Source: Gammaproteobacteria bacterium
GTDB lineage: Bacteria > Pseudomonadota > Gammaproteobacteria > Burkholderiales > Thiobacillaceae
Assembly: GCA_018820745.1 (NCBI GenBank)
Contig: JAHJNP010000337.1
Coordinates: 1 to 19,218 of the forward strand
Direction: 5' to 3'
Length of the DNA stretch: 19,218 nt
A program made the translations under genes and the position numbers. Positions 5,876 to 14,739 of the stretch are shown here, in pieces (position 1 is the stretch's first letter; every line of letters begins with the position of its first letter). The notes beneath the pieces were generated by a model. The model saw only the letters and a list, made by a program, of their open reading frames with translations, was not told the origin of the DNA and searched no databases.

Positions 5876-6586
5876 CTAGAACGATTTCTCCACTTCAACG
5901 TCGAGTCGATAACCGACGCCAACGACCGTTTTGAGAAACGCCGGGAACTTGACGTCGTCACCCAGGTGGCGACGCAGACGCGTGATAGGGCGATCCAGCC
6001 TTCTGCTCTCGACTTTCATGTCGGCGCCCCAGGCGATGGCGATCAGCTGTTGGCGGGTCAGCAACTGGCGCGGATACGTCAGGAACGCCCTCAGCACCGC
6101 GAATTCCCGTTTGTCGAGCAGGATCGATTTCCCATCGTGCGACTCCAGACGGTGCTCGTGACAATGGAGTGTCCATCCGGAAAAACGGTATATGCGGACA
6201 GGCTTTTCGTCGGGATCGAGTGATTCGGTTCGCGCCAGGCTCAGAACCTGCCTGATCGTGGCCACCAGTTTTCGGGGCTGGATGGGCAAGGAGAGCCGGG
6301 CATCAGGCACGAAGCCAAGCGCGGCGGCCCGCCCCGGAAACACATGCGACCGATCGAGGACGATAGTGGGTATTCCCGGCTTTTCAGGTATCCCCTTTGA
6401 TCTGCTCGCGCGCTGTCCCATGCTGTCCAGGGCAATGATCAGTACGTCGACAGGCGGCGGCGAGGCCGCCATCTCCGCTGCCGCGAGGATGTCAAAGCCT
6501 TTATCGCGCAAATAATCCACGAGTAGTGCGCGCGTCAGTGGGTCGGGGTCGACCAAAAGAATTCGCGGGGCGAAGATGGCCGTCAT
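5876..6586 (-). CDS. OmpR/PhoB-type transcriptional regulator with degenerate receiver
   Basis: From the ATG at 6586 the protein has 236 residues, the usual length of this family. The frame is open to a GTG at 6709, but that extension (rich in Pro, Ser and Gly) adds no receiver sequence. Neither start has a strong ribosome-binding site. The C-terminal half is a clear winged-helix DNA-binding domain (about 138-232: LLDKREFAVLRAFLTYP, LTRQQLIAIAWG, SRRLDRPITRLRRHLGDD, TVVGVGYRL). The N-terminal receiver keeps ILLVDPDPLTR but has Pro in the acidic pair. It has Ala52 where the phosphoacceptor Asp is expected (VDVLIIALD) and Leu100 in place of the conserved Lys (LSLP). It should not be phosphorylated in the normal way. 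It follows pstB by about 200 bp in the same direction. It is not a normal PhoB; no sensor kinase is visible. Confidence 0.85.
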   Translation of the reverse strand: MTAIFAPRILLVDPDPLTRALLVDYLRDKGFDILAAAEMAASPPPVDVLIIALDSMGQRASRSKGIPEKPGIPTIVLDRSHVFPGRAAALGFVPDARLSLPIQPRKLVATIRQVLSLARTESLDPDEKPVRIYRFSGWTLHCHEHRLESHDGKSILLDKREFAVLRAFLTYPRQLLTRQQLIAIAWGADMKVESRRLDRPITRLRRHLGDDVKFPAFLKTVVGVGYRLDVEVEKSF

Positions 6587-6787
6587 TCCGGCGTCAGCGC
6601 CCGGTTTGAGAAAGTCGGACTGTCCCGGGTATCGAGGGCTTGTCGGCGAGCCCAGGTTTTCCTGCTGCATGGGTGTGGGGGTGCTTAAAGAGTGGGCGCC
6701 TGTCTTCACGGTTGTACGGTGGATCCACGTATTGCTGTCTGCGTGACGCGCCGCTGCTGCTGCTGACCTCGGATTCCCTGGTTGCGG

Positions 6788-7615
6788 TCACCCAAAGCGA
6801 CCCGTGATGTAGTCCTCGGTCTGCTTGACCGTGGGCTTGAGGAACACATCGTTGGTGCGGCCCATTTCAATCAGCTCTCCCATGTACATGAAGGCGGTGT
6901 AATCGGACACCCGTGCCGCCTGCTGCATGTTGTGGGTAACGATAATGATCGTGTACTGGTCTTTCATCTCGTTGACCAGTTCCTCGATCTTGGCGGTGGA
7001 AATGGGGTCGAGCGCCGAGGCCGGCTCGTCGAGCAGCAGGACATCCGGCTCCAGGGCAATGGCGCGGGCAATCACCAGGCGCTGTTGCTGGCCACCGGAA
7101 AGACTCATGCCATTTTCGTCGAGGCGATCCTTGACTTCGTTCCATAGCGCAGCGCCGCGCAGGGCCTTTTCCACCGCACCGTCGAGGGTGCTGCGGCTAT
7201 TGATCCCCATGATGCGAAGGCCGTAGGCCACGTTCTCGTAAATGGATTTGGGGAACGGGTTGGGCTTCTGGAACACCATCCCGACACGACGCCGCAAAAG
7301 GGCAACGTTCACGTCACGGTCGTAGATATTCTTGTCGTCGAGCAGGATCTTGCCTTCGACACGGCAGATATCGACCAGATCGTTCATGCGGTTGAAGCAG
7401 CGCAGCAGCGTCGACTTGCCGCATCCGCTGGGGCCGATGAAGGCGGTGACCCGGTTCTTTGGAATCGTCATGTTGACGTGATTCAGCGCCTTGGTTTCGC
7501 CGTAGTACAGGTCGAGATTCTCGACGCGGAGGGTCACCTCGGGGGTGTCCTCCTTCTGCACGCGGTCCAGATTGCCAATCTGCATCGCGTGGGTGTGCGG
7601 GGTGGCAGCGTTCAT
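6788..7615 (-). CDS. pstB: phosphate ABC transporter ATP-binding protein PstB
   Basis: PstB is the cytoplasmic ATPase of the high-affinity phosphate importer and, with PhoU, part of Pho signalling. The protein has 275 residues from the ATG at 7615, chosen because AAGGA lies 8 bases upstream; two codons earlier a TTG is possible. It shows Walker [10 protein letters not shown] (61-69), Q-loop FQKPNPFP (from about 115), signature LSGGQQQR (172-179), Walker [14 protein letters not shown] (from 192) and the H-loop His228 (VTHNMQQA). All catalytic residues are present. The C-terminus DYITGRFG is typical of PstB. It lies 44 bp after pstA in the same operon. No phoU follows within the window. Confidence 0.97.
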   Translation of the reverse strand: MNAATPHTHAMQIGNLDRVQKEDTPEVTLRVENLDLYYGETKALNHVNMTIPKNRVTAFIGPSGCGKSTLLRCFNRMNDLVDICRVEGKILLDDKNIYDRDVNVALLRRRVGMVFQKPNPFPKSIYENVAYGLRIMGINSRSTLDGAVEKALRGAALWNEVKDRLDENGMSLSGGQQQRLVIARAIALEPDVLLLDEPASALDPISTAKIEELVNEMKDQYTIIIVTHNMQQAARVSDYTAFMYMGELIEMGRTNDVFLKPTVKQTEDYITGRFG

Positions 7616-7659
7616 TTTCAAAATCCTTCAATCATTCATTCATGTGGGCAATCGGGTGC

Positions 7660-9315
7660 TCAAACGCCTTCCAGACCGCGCAACCTCTCGCGCATCCGGT
7701 TGCGCAACCTGATCGCGAACAGGTTGAGCACGACGATGATGATCACCAGCAGGAGCGCGGTGGCGTAGACCAGCGGGCGCGCGGCTTCGACGTTGGGGCT
7801 CTGGAAGCCGACGTCGTAGATATGGAAGCCCAGGTGCATGAACTTGCGCTCCAGATGCAGGAACGGGAAGTTGCCGTCCAGCGGCAGGCTGGGCGCCAGT
7901 TTCACCACGCCGACCAACATCAGCGGCGCCACCTCGCCGGCGGCACGTGCCACGGCAAGAATCAGCCCCGTCATCATAGCCGGGCTGGCGATCGGCAACA
8001 CCGTGCGCCACAGGGTCTCGGCCTTGGTGGCGCCCAGGGCGAGGCTGCCTTCGCGGATGGTGCGCGGCACCCGCGACAGGCCTTCCTCGGTGGCAACGAT
8101 GACCACCGGCAGGGTGAGCAGCGCCAGCGTCAGCGACGCCCACAGGATGCCGGGGCTGCCGAAGGTCGGCGCCGGCAGCGCTGCCGCGAAGAACAGCTCG
8201 TCGATCGAGCCGCCCAGCACATAGACAAAGAAGCCCAGGCCGAACACGCCATAAACGATCGAAGGCACCCCGGCCAGGTTGTTGACCGAAATGCGGATGG
8301 TGCGGATCACCGGACCCGGCTTGGCGTATTCGCGCATGTAGATCGCCGCCATGATGCCGAGCGGGGTGACCATCACCGACATCAGCAGCACCATCATCAC
8401 CGTGCCGAAGATGGCCGGGAAGATGCCGCCCTCGGTGTTGGCCTCGCGCGGATCATCGCTGACGAACTCGTAGAACTTGTGGACGTAGAAGCGGATTTTC
8501 TCCCACAGGCTCATGGCGTTGGGCATGTAAATGTCGGCCACCTTGGCCAGCGGAATGTCCACCCGCTGGCCGTCGCTCGTTTCAACCGTGACGCTGTCGC
8601 GCTCGATGTCGGTGCGGATCTGCTCCAGCTTCCCCTGCAGCACCGCATACGCAGCCTCTTGCACTTCGCGCGCCCGGGCGAGTTCCGCCTTCGCCTCATC
8701 GGTCAGCTTGTCGTCGATTTCCAGCCCGCGCTCGCGCAAGCGCAGTTTTTCCAGGGCATAGTTGATCTTGCCGATCTCGCTTTTCTCGATGCGCAATGCC
8801 TGCCTGAACAGGTCGTTGGAGCGCGCCAGGCGCTTTTCCACCTCCGCCCAGGCTGCCGGCCCCTCCGCCACCAGATTGCCGGCTTCCTTGACCGCTTTCA
8901 GGTGGCCGTAGAAGTTGCCCCATTCGCGCCGTTCGATGGCAAGCAGATCCTTGGGGTAAGTGAATTCACCCAGCAACGGCGCCGGATACCACTTGAAATC
9001 GACGCCGGTGATGTCCTTGTTGCCCAGCTTGAGCAGATAACGTTCGGCAAACAGGTCCTGGGTATCGACCTCGTAGCCTTGCTCGCGCAGGCGGATGAGC
9101 GACACCTCCTCCTTCTCGCGTATCTCGCCGATCAGGCGCGAGGTGGAACCATCCCGCCCCTGATAAGTGACCTCGGCGACCGGCTTGGGCCAGAAATGGG
9201 TCAGGCCGCGTGCGGCCGTCATCCACACCACGCCGTACACCATGATCAGCGACAGGGCGACCGCGCCGGCAGTCGTCCAGATCCAGGGTTCTCCGCTCTT
9301 GTACCAGTTACGCAT
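7660..9315 (-). CDS. pstA: phosphate ABC transporter permease PstA, long form
   Basis: The protein has 551 residues, about twice the length of E. coli PstA. The first membrane segment (about 12-33) is followed by a periplasmic insert of about 230 residues with predicted helices (AELARAREVQEAAYAVLQGKLEQIRTD region). The ABC permease domain then occupies the C-terminal half (from about 290, GGIFPAIFGTVMMVLL), with the coupling EAA-like loop near LALGATKAETLWRTVLPIASPAM. Paired with a long PstC in the same operon, this is the extended form seen in several proteobacteria. Start ATG at 9315; the upstream AAAGAA is a weak ribosome-binding site. Stop to pstB start is 44 bp. Confidence 0.95.
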   Translation of the reverse strand: MRNWYKSGEPWIWTTAGAVALSLIMVYGVVWMTAARGLTHFWPKPVAEVTYQGRDGSTSRLIGEIREKEEVSLIRLREQGYEVDTQDLFAERYLLKLGNKDITGVDFKWYPAPLLGEFTYPKDLLAIERREWGNFYGHLKAVKEAGNLVAEGPAAWAEVEKRLARSNDLFRQALRIEKSEIGKINYALEKLRLRERGLEIDDKLTDEAKAELARAREVQEAAYAVLQGKLEQIRTDIERDSVTVETSDGQRVDIPLAKVADIYMPNAMSLWEKIRFYVHKFYEFVSDDPREANTEGGIFPAIFGTVMMVLLMSVMVTPLGIMAAIYMREYAKPGPVIRTIRISVNNLAGVPSIVYGVFGLGFFVYVLGGSIDELFFAAALPAPTFGSPGILWASLTLALLTLPVVIVATEEGLSRVPRTIREGSLALGATKAETLWRTVLPIASPAMMTGLILAVARAAGEVAPLMLVGVVKLAPSLPLDGNFPFLHLERKFMHLGFHIYDVGFQSPNVEAARPLVYATALLLVIIIVVLNLFAIRLRNRMRERLRGLEGV

Positions 9316-9349
9316 GGGGGTTCTTTCTTAAACCTGGAAACCGTAGTTG

Positions 9350-9369
9350 GACGCACTCGATGGTGCGTC
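9350..9369. repeat. short hairpin in the pstC-pstA gap
   Basis: GACGCAC (9350-9356) and GTGCGTC (9363-9369) can pair around 6 bases. It sits in the 251-bp gap between pstC and pstA, unusually wide for this operon. No T-run follows, so it may be an mRNA stability or processing element rather than a terminator. A 64- to 74-residue minus-strand frame across the gap has no recognised family and is not called as a gene. Confidence 0.4.
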
Positions 9370-9566
9370 TGATCGTGTGACTGCCACGAAGCAACGACGC
9401 CGCAGGCCGGGGCCTGCAAGGAGGCGCGACAAAGGCAGGCGCGCGGGCAGGCGTGCCAGCGAGTGCGTAGTGGACTCACCCCAAAGTGGATGGCGAGCCA
9501 ATTTTGTAAAGTCAGTTTTCATGCAATTCTCGCGAGGGTATTGAGCGGTCAACTGCGGTTTGCAGG

Positions 9567-11843
9567 TTAGAGTGAGCTGTATTTTTCGCGCAGGCGCTGA
9601 CGCACCAGTTCTGCCAGGGTGTTCACCACGAAGGTGAACGCGAACAGCACCAGGGCCGAAAAGAACAGCAGGCGATAGTGGGTGGTGCCCACGGCCGCTT
9701 CGGGCATTTCAACGCCAATGTTGGCGGACAGGGTGCGGAAACCGGTAAAGATGGAAAGGTCCATCACCGCCGTGTTGCCGGTGGCCATCAGCACGATCAT
9801 GGTCTCGCCCACCGCGCGCCCCATGCCGACCATGATGGCGGAGAAGATGCCGGGGCTGGCGGTCAACAACACCACGAAGAACAGCGTCTGCCACGGCGTC
9901 GCGCCGAGGGCCAGCGATCCGGAGGTGAGATGCTTGGGCACGCTGAACACCGCGTCCTCGGCGATCGAGAAAATGGTTGGGATCACGGCGAAACCCATGG
10001 CGATGCCGACCACCAGCGAGTTGCGCTGCTCGTAGGTAATGCCGAGTTCGTTGGTCAGCCAGTGCGGCATGTTGCCGCCGAAGAAGGCCGCCTCGACCGG
10101 ATGCCCCAGCTGAATGGCAGCGTAGATCACCAGAATGATGACCGGCACCAGCAGCGCGGCTTCCCAGCCTGCACCGATTCCTGCGGTGAGTCGCTCGGGC
10201 AGCAGGTGCCAGAGGTAAGCCGCGATGACGAAGCTGAACGGCAGCATGAAGATCGCCATCAGCGTGCCCGCGAGGTTGTTGTCGACCCAGGGCGCCAGCC
10301 ACAGGCCGGCGAGAAAGCCCAGGATCACGGTCGGCAGCGCTTCCATGATCTCGATCGACGGCTTGACCACGCTGCGCATCTTGGGCGACATGAAATAGGC
10401 TGCGAAGATGGCGCCCAGCACCGCCAGCGGAACTGCCACCAGCATGGCGTAGAACGCCGCCTTCAGGGTGCCGAAGGTGAGCGGCGCGACGCTGAACTTG
10501 GGCTCGAAATCGGAGGTCGCGGCGGACGACTGCCAGTTGTATTCCGGTTCCTGGTAGCTCTCGTACCAGACCTTCTGCCACAAGGCCGAGAAGGAAATCT
10601 CCGGGAAATCGTTCTCCACCCGGGCAGACTGGATGGTCTCGCCCGCACTCTCGACCATGACGGCATTGGCGCGCGGCGTGATGCCGACCACGCGCACCGG
10701 CTCGCTGCCGGTCGAACGCGTCAGCAGCAGGCGGTTGGATGTCGCGTAATAGAGGCCGATATTGCCCCTGTCGTCACCGACCAGGAAGCCCTTGCGGAAA
10801 TGCTCCGGCGCCATCGTCGTCACCCGGCCGGCCATCGGCTTGAACGAGCGGATATGCGTCAGGTGGTTGACGTTGTCAGCGTCGCGCACCTGGAACCACT
10901 GCGCCACCTTGCCCGTGTCGGTACCGATGATGAGCGAGAAGCCGCCGCTCAGGATGGTCGCCGCGGTGATGGTTTCACCCTCCGGCACCAGCGCAACCGT
11001 CTGCACCAGCCGCGGGGATTGCTTGTCCATGACGTCGTAATGGCTGACAAAGCGGCCGTCATGCACCACATACAGATCGCGCTGCTTGACCTCCAGCAGG
11101 AGCTGGCTGATGTCTCCCTGCACCGGCGGCAATTCGATGCCGAAGCGCTCGGTCGTCACTTCGCCTGTGATCATGTTGCTGCTGCCCTCGAAGGCAGCCA
11201 TCACCAGGCGGCCATCCTCGGTCTGCGCGACCGCCGTGGTGTTCTCGCCGCTGTGCTGCACGGCCAGCCGCTTCAGCGCCCGGCCAGCCCCATCGACCAG
11301 CAATGGCTCGCTCCCCGCCGGGTAGGCAATGGTCGGCGTGATGGTGCGGATATCCTTTTCGTGATCGGCAGGATCCACCTGGAAGGTCACCTTGAAGTCC
11401 TGCTCCAGAACCAGCATGCGCCCGTCGGACAGCCCATAAGCAACGGCCTGCTGGGACGGGTCGCCTGCAGCGAAGCTGCTGAAGTCAACGCCCTCCGGCA
11501 GGGCGACTTTTTCCTCGGCCATGATGCGGCCGTCGCGCAAATCGAAAAAGGTGACATTGCCGCGATCCGACATGCGCACGCCGATTTCGGCCTGTTCCTC
11601 CGAGCTCAGGTGGACAGTGGCTGCCGGCACGACTTTGGGAACCAGAAATTTTTGCAGATCGTCCATCTGTGCCGGCATGAAGATCGGCACGACGACGCTC
11701 GCGAGATAGAAAAAGATGGCGCTGATGGCGATGATCACACTCAAGCCACCAAAGGTCATGACATGCTTGAACAGCTTGTCCTTGGCCATGCGCTGGCCGG
11801 TATAACCGCCCACCCTGCTGATGTTGGACTCGATCTTTTCCAT
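9567..11843 (-). CDS. pstC: phosphate ABC transporter permease PstC, long form
   Basis: The protein has 758 residues against about 320 for E. coli PstC. A cytoplasmic N-terminus and first membrane segment (about 30-55, FGGLSVIIAISAIFFYLAS) precede an insert of about 400 residues. The insert has repeated strand motifs of propeller type (such as GVRMSDRGNVTFFDLRDGR and DGRLVMAAFEG), presumably periplasmic. The permease domain begins near 458 (FGTLKAAFYAMLVAVPLAVLGA) and includes ALPTVILGFLAGLWLAP and the coupling loop GSLALGATPWQTLFFVVLLTASPG. Start ATG at 11843. It forms the membrane channel with PstA. The propeller insert could dock PstS or the neighbouring lipoprotein; that is inference. Confidence 0.95.
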   Translation of the reverse strand: MEKIESNISRVGGYTGQRMAKDKLFKHVMTFGGLSVIIAISAIFFYLASVVVPIFMPAQMDDLQKFLVPKVVPAATVHLSSEEQAEIGVRMSDRGNVTFFDLRDGRIMAEEKVALPEGVDFSSFAAGDPSQQAVAYGLSDGRMLVLEQDFKVTFQVDPADHEKDIRTITPTIAYPAGSEPLLVDGAGRALKRLAVQHSGENTTAVAQTEDGRLVMAAFEGSSNMITGEVTTERFGIELPPVQGDISQLLLEVKQRDLYVVHDGRFVSHYDVMDKQSPRLVQTVALVPEGETITAATILSGGFSLIIGTDTGKVAQWFQVRDADNVNHLTHIRSFKPMAGRVTTMAPEHFRKGFLVGDDRGNIGLYYATSNRLLLTRSTGSEPVRVVGITPRANAVMVESAGETIQSARVENDFPEISFSALWQKVWYESYQEPEYNWQSSAATSDFEPKFSVAPLTFGTLKAAFYAMLVAVPLAVLGAIFAAYFMSPKMRSVVKPSIEIMEALPTVILGFLAGLWLAPWVDNNLAGTLMAIFMLPFSFVIAAYLWHLLPERLTAGIGAGWEAALLVPVIILVIYAAIQLGHPVEAAFFGGNMPHWLTNELGITYEQRNSLVVGIAMGFAVIPTIFSIAEDAVFSVPKHLTSGSLALGATPWQTLFFVVLLTASPGIFSAIMVGMGRAVGETMIVLMATGNTAVMDLSIFTGFRTLSANIGVEMPEAAVGTTHYRLLFFSALVLFAFTFVVNTLAELVRQRLREKYSSL

Positions 11844-11884
11844 GATTCACCGCGTTATCTTTTATTTGCGCCGCAACGCCGGAA

Positions 11885-11943
11885 CCGGCGCCTTGAAGAA
11901 GGAGGGTTGAGCCTTGCGCCCAACCCTTCCCGAAGCCGGCGCC
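11885..11943. promoter_or_regulatory. intercistronic hairpin region upstream of pstC
   Basis: Between the lipoprotein gene and pstC, AGGGTTG (11903-11909) and CAACCCT (11921-11927) form a stem, inside flanking GGCGCC blocks (11887-11892 and 11938-11943) that can also pair. No T-run follows on the minus strand. Such a structure could protect upstream pstS-lipoprotein mRNA and give lower pstC expression. Regulatory role is inferred. Confidence 0.4.
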
Positions 11944-11951
11944 GTAGCGCC

Positions 11952-12581
11952 TTATTTCACTTGATGGAACTGTTTGAAGGCCTCGATCAGCGCAACCGGC
12001 CGACCTTCCTTGCTGGTTTTCTTGTTCATCGCATAGATCACCGTTTCACCCTTGGGACCGCTACCGACTTCGGTGAAGGTGTAGGTGATCTCCTTGTTGA
12101 CGAGGTAATCCTTGAAATCCTGCCAGGTGCCGAACACATGGAAGCGGCCATCCTTGACCACCTCGCCGTAGAACGGGCCGGCGACTTCGAGCTTGCCGTC
12201 GTACAGCTGCTCGGCGACAGAGGGCTTGGCCAGGTCCTTGGACTCCGCCTTCTGGATGCCGAACACGATGGTCTCACCTGCCGGGCCGGCGCCGACACGG
12301 GTACGGGTGTAGATCAGCTCGTCGACGTCGAGGAACGCCAGATAATTCTTGGCGTCGGCAATCGGATAAATCCGGCCGTTTTCATGGAACACCAGAAAGT
12401 AGTGCTGGGTAGGCGCCGCAACAGGCTGGGCCGCGGCCACCGGCGCCATAGCCTGGGCCATTGCCGTCGGCTTGCTCTCCGGGGCCTTGGCCGTATTCGA
12501 CTGGGTTGCACAGCCGCTCATGACGCCGAGCGCGAGCACGGACGTCAGGGCGTAAGAAAGGATTCGTTTATTTTCCTGCAT
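11952..12581 (-). CDS. lipoprotein with duplicated domain, between pstS and pstC
   Basis: The protein has 209 residues, starting at the ATG at 12581 with GGAGA 8 bases upstream. The signal peptide ends at a lipobox, GVMSGC, with Cys24 as the lipidation site. A Pro/Ala-rich linker (about 30-58) follows. The rest is two related copies of about 52 residues: 60-111 (HYFLVFHENGRIYPIAD ... VGAGPAGETIVFGIQK) and 136-187 (PFYGEVVKDGRFHVFGT ... VGSGPKGETVIYAMNK). Each has a DGR or NGR turn, a YL helix and a conserved G-x-GP-x-GET-x-x-x motif. It is not a known Pst component. Its position suggests a phosphate-regulated envelope protein helping PstS or the porin. No family name recognised. Confidence 0.85.
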   Translation of the reverse strand: MQENKRILSYALTSVLALGVMSGCATQSNTAKAPESKPTAMAQAMAPVAAAQPVAAPTQHYFLVFHENGRIYPIADAKNYLAFLDVDELIYTRTRVGAGPAGETIVFGIQKAESKDLAKPSVAEQLYDGKLEVAGPFYGEVVKDGRFHVFGTWQDFKDYLVNKEITYTFTEVGSGPKGETVIYAMNKKTSKEGRPVALIEAFKQFHQVK

Positions 12582-12659
12582 GATTTGAGTCTCCGTGGGT
12601 GTGTCGAGCCGGACACGGCCACATTCAGTGGAAGTGTCCGGCCTGAATAAACGACAGGC

Positions 12660-13643
12660 TTACTTGATGCCCAGATCGACCAGCGCCTTGGCGGCCATGG
12701 CAGCAGGCATCGGCACGAAACCGTCCTTGATCACCACTTCCTGACCCTGCTTCGACAGCACCAGCTTGACGAACTCGCGCTCGAGCGGTGCCAGCGGCTG
12801 GTTCGGGCGCTTGTTCACGTAGACATACAACACACGGGCCAGCGGGTAGGTACCGTCGATGGCGTGCGTTGCATCGGGTTCGACGAAGGCTTCGCCGTCC
12901 TTTTTGGCCAGGGGCAGCGCACGCACGCCGGAAGTCTTGTAGCCGATGCCGGAGTAGCCGATGGCGCCAAGCTGGCCGGTCACGCTCTGCACCACCGAGG
13001 CGGAACCCGGCTGTTCGGCGACGTTGCGCTTGAAGTCACCCTTGCACATTGCTTTGGACTTGAAGTAGCCGTAGGTGCCGGACACCGAGTTGCGGCCGTA
13101 AATGGCGACGGTGCGGGTTGCCCATTCGCCGGTCATGCCGACCTGGCCCCAGGTGGTGATGTCGGCCGGGGCGCCGCACTTGCGGGTGGCGGAGAAAATC
13201 GCATCGACTTGGGGAATCGACAGACCCTTGATGGGGTTGTCCTTGTTGACGTACACCGCCAGCGCGTCGATCGCAACCGGCACCGGGGTCGGCTTGTAGC
13301 CGTACTTCTTCTCGAACGCCTCGATTTCCTTGGCGTTCATCATGCGGCTCATCGGGCCGAAGTTGGCGGCACCTTCGATCAGTGCGGGGGGCGCGGTCGA
13401 GGAACCGGCACCCTGGATCTGGATGTTGACGTTCGGGTAGTTGCGCTTGTAGGTCTCGGCCCACAGCGTCATCAGGTTGTTCAGCGTGTCGGAGCCGACG
13501 CTGGTGAAGTTGCCGGACACGCCGCTGGCCTTCTGGTACGACGGCAGGGCGGGGTCGACCTTGACGGCCTGGGCAAGCGCGACCTGGCTGACCAAAGAGC
13601 AGGCCAGGAAGCCGAGTGTGGCGACAATTTTTTTCTGAACCAT
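12660..13643 (-). CDS. pstS: periplasmic phosphate-binding protein PstS
   Basis: The protein has 327 residues from the ATG at 13643, which has GGAGA 8 bases upstream. The open frame runs 20 codons further but that part has no ribosome-binding site and would disrupt the signal peptide. A Sec signal peptide (1-24, cleavage after ALA) leads to the mature protein. It shows the phosphate-binding loop [10 protein letters not shown] (about 48-57), [16 protein letters not shown], and the [12 protein letters not shown] loop, all typical of PstS. PstS captures phosphate and hands it to PstC/PstA. It is first in the operon behind a Pho-box-like promoter, as expected for the most highly expressed component. 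Confidence 0.96.
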   Translation of the reverse strand: MVQKKIVATLGFLACSLVSQVALAQAVKVDPALPSYQKASGVSGNFTSVGSDTLNNLMTLWAETYKRNYPNVNIQIQGAGSSTAPPALIEGAANFGPMSRMMNAKEIEAFEKKYGYKPTPVPVAIDALAVYVNKDNPIKGLSIPQVDAIFSATRKCGAPADITTWGQVGMTGEWATRTVAIYGRNSVSGTYGYFKSKAMCKGDFKRNVAEQPGSASVVQSVTGQLGAIGYSGIGYKTSGVRALPLAKKDGEAFVEPDATHAIDGTYPLARVLYVYVNKRPNQPLAPLEREFVKLVLSKQGQEVVIKDGFVPMPAAMAAKALVDLGIK

Positions 13644-13731
13644 GTGCTTAATCTCCAATGAAGTAACGAGGGCTTGGACTTTTATCCAATTGCAAAACTG
13701 CACGAACGACTTCCTTCGTTCAGCGAACGCT

Positions 13732-13765
13732 ACGATAGGGGTTAACTGTTACGGTTTCGTGACGG
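13732..13765 (-). promoter_or_regulatory. Pho-box-like PhoB site and -10 upstream of pstS
   Basis: Read on the minus strand, CCGTCAC, 4 bases (GAAA), then CCGTAAC form two 7-base repeats like the Pho box (consensus CTGTCAT repeated with a 4-base spacer). Ten bases later lies TATCGT, a plausible -10, which is the usual geometry of Pho promoters where the box replaces the -35. It lies about 90-120 bp upstream of the pstS start. The match is partial, so binding by PhoB is predicted, not shown. Confidence 0.6.
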
Positions 13766-13892
13766 CTCCGGTTTTTCCTGGAACCGGGTCTGGCTGCATT
13801 CCCCCGGCAGCGGAAAATGACGAAGCGGTGACCGGACCACTCCACCGTCGAAGCCATCGCCTTGCAGAGCCAGGCAGGCAGGCCGGGCACGC

Positions 13893-13921
13893 AAAAAAAT
13901 AGCGGGGAGCGAACTCCCCGC
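13893..13921 (-). terminator. intrinsic terminator of the exbB-to-coiled-coil operon
   Basis: On the minus strand a perfect 8-bp stem, GCGGGGAG and CTCCCCGC around TTCG, is followed by TATTTTTTT. It lies 170 bp past the stop of the coiled-coil gene and upstream of the pstS promoter, separating the two operons. The rest of the 448-bp gap between the pstS start (13643) and the coiled-coil gene's stop (14092) holds the Pho-box promoter and no recognisable gene. Confidence 0.9.
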
Positions 13922-14091
13922 CACAGGACTACAGGAGGAAACCGGTGACACAAGTGGTGTTCAAGCGGGGCATCCGCTCATGGGGAATGTGACCAATAGG
14001 CGCAGGCGCCAATGTTCTGCCTGCACTGGATGGCTGTTTTTATCGACAAGGGGTGAGCGGCAATGGTGCAAGAGCAGCCTGCGCGGGCAGT

Positions 14092-14739
14092 TTACGGCTG
14101 CCCTGCCGCGTTGATTTTTTCCCGATCGAGCTGGTCGCGCCAGGCTTCCAGCAGATTCTCCACCTCGACCTTTTTCAGCCCGGTGAAGGGCTCGGCCTGC
14201 GCCAGCGCATCCTGGCAGGATTTATCCCGATACTTGACCATCATTTCGCGGCCAATGGCATAGAGCCGGCCGTTGTCGGTCTGGCAGGCCTGCAGCGCGT
14301 GCGCCTTGCCCGCCAGCGCGCCTTCGGTCTGTTTTTTCGCGGATTCGACCTGAGCGAGGGTCTGCGCAGTGGCTTGCTGCAGGGCGACGCTGTCGGCCAG
14401 CCGTTTTTCAGTATCGGCCAGGCGCACCTTCAGCGCATCGCTTTCAGCCTGCAAGGCTTTCAGACCCGTCTCGGCCCGGCTGCGCGCCGCGCGTTCACTC
14501 GCCAACTGGCGCTTGCGGGCGGCTTCGTCCGAGCGGACTTTCTCCAGTTCGCGCTCTGCCGCCTCCTTGTCGGTCAGGGCTTCGGCCTTTTCCTGCTCGG
14601 ATTGCGCACGCGCCCGGTCGAGCTGCTGCACCTGCTGCTGCATGCGACGCAGCATCTGCTTTTCGCGGCTGTCGTTCGCCGCCCAGGACGGCGAGGTTGC
14701 CAGCGCCAGCATCGCCAGCAGCAAGGGAAGGATTTTCAT
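14092..14739 (-). CDS. periplasmic coiled-coil protein
   Basis: The protein has 215 residues. The start ATG at 14739 has GGAGG 7 bases upstream and overlaps the stop of the ankyrin gene (ATGA), showing translational coupling. A signal peptide (1-20, MKILPLLLAMLALATSPSWA) is followed by a long heptad-rich helix (about 25-150, rich in Glu, Lys, Arg, Gln and Ala) and a conserved-looking C-terminal part with two Cys (ALQACQTDNGRLYAIGREMMVKYRDKSCQDALAQAEPF), which could form a disulfide. No named family recognised. It is the last gene of the exbB-exbD-tonB-porin-ankyrin unit and probably acts in the periplasm as a spacer or scaffold for that system. Role inferred from position only. Confidence 0.85.
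   Translation of the reverse strand: MKILPLLLAMLALATSPSWAANDSREKQMLRRMQQQVQQLDRARAQSEQEKAEALTDKEAAERELEKVRSDEAARKRQLASERAARSRAETGLKALQAESDALKVRLADTEKRLADSVALQQATAQTLAQVESAKKQTEGALAGKAHALQACQTDNGRLYAIGREMMVKYRDKSCQDALAQAEPFTGLKKVEVENLLEAWRDQLDREKINAAGQP

Noticed and set aside
5876..6586. Calling the regulator PhoB
   Set aside because: The phosphoacceptor Asp and conserved Lys are missing and the receiver is divergent, so only the OmpR/PhoB fold can be claimed.
9328..9552. 64- to 74-codon minus-strand frame between pstC and pstA
   Set aside because: Arg-rich low-complexity sequence without domain or clear translation signals; left as an intergenic gap.
7642..12650. Very long plus-strand open frames (576 and 990 codons) opposite the pst genes
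   Set aside because: They are antisense to genes with clear Pst motifs, are rich in His, Arg, Gly and Asp as expected of mirror frames in GC-rich DNA, and show no family match.
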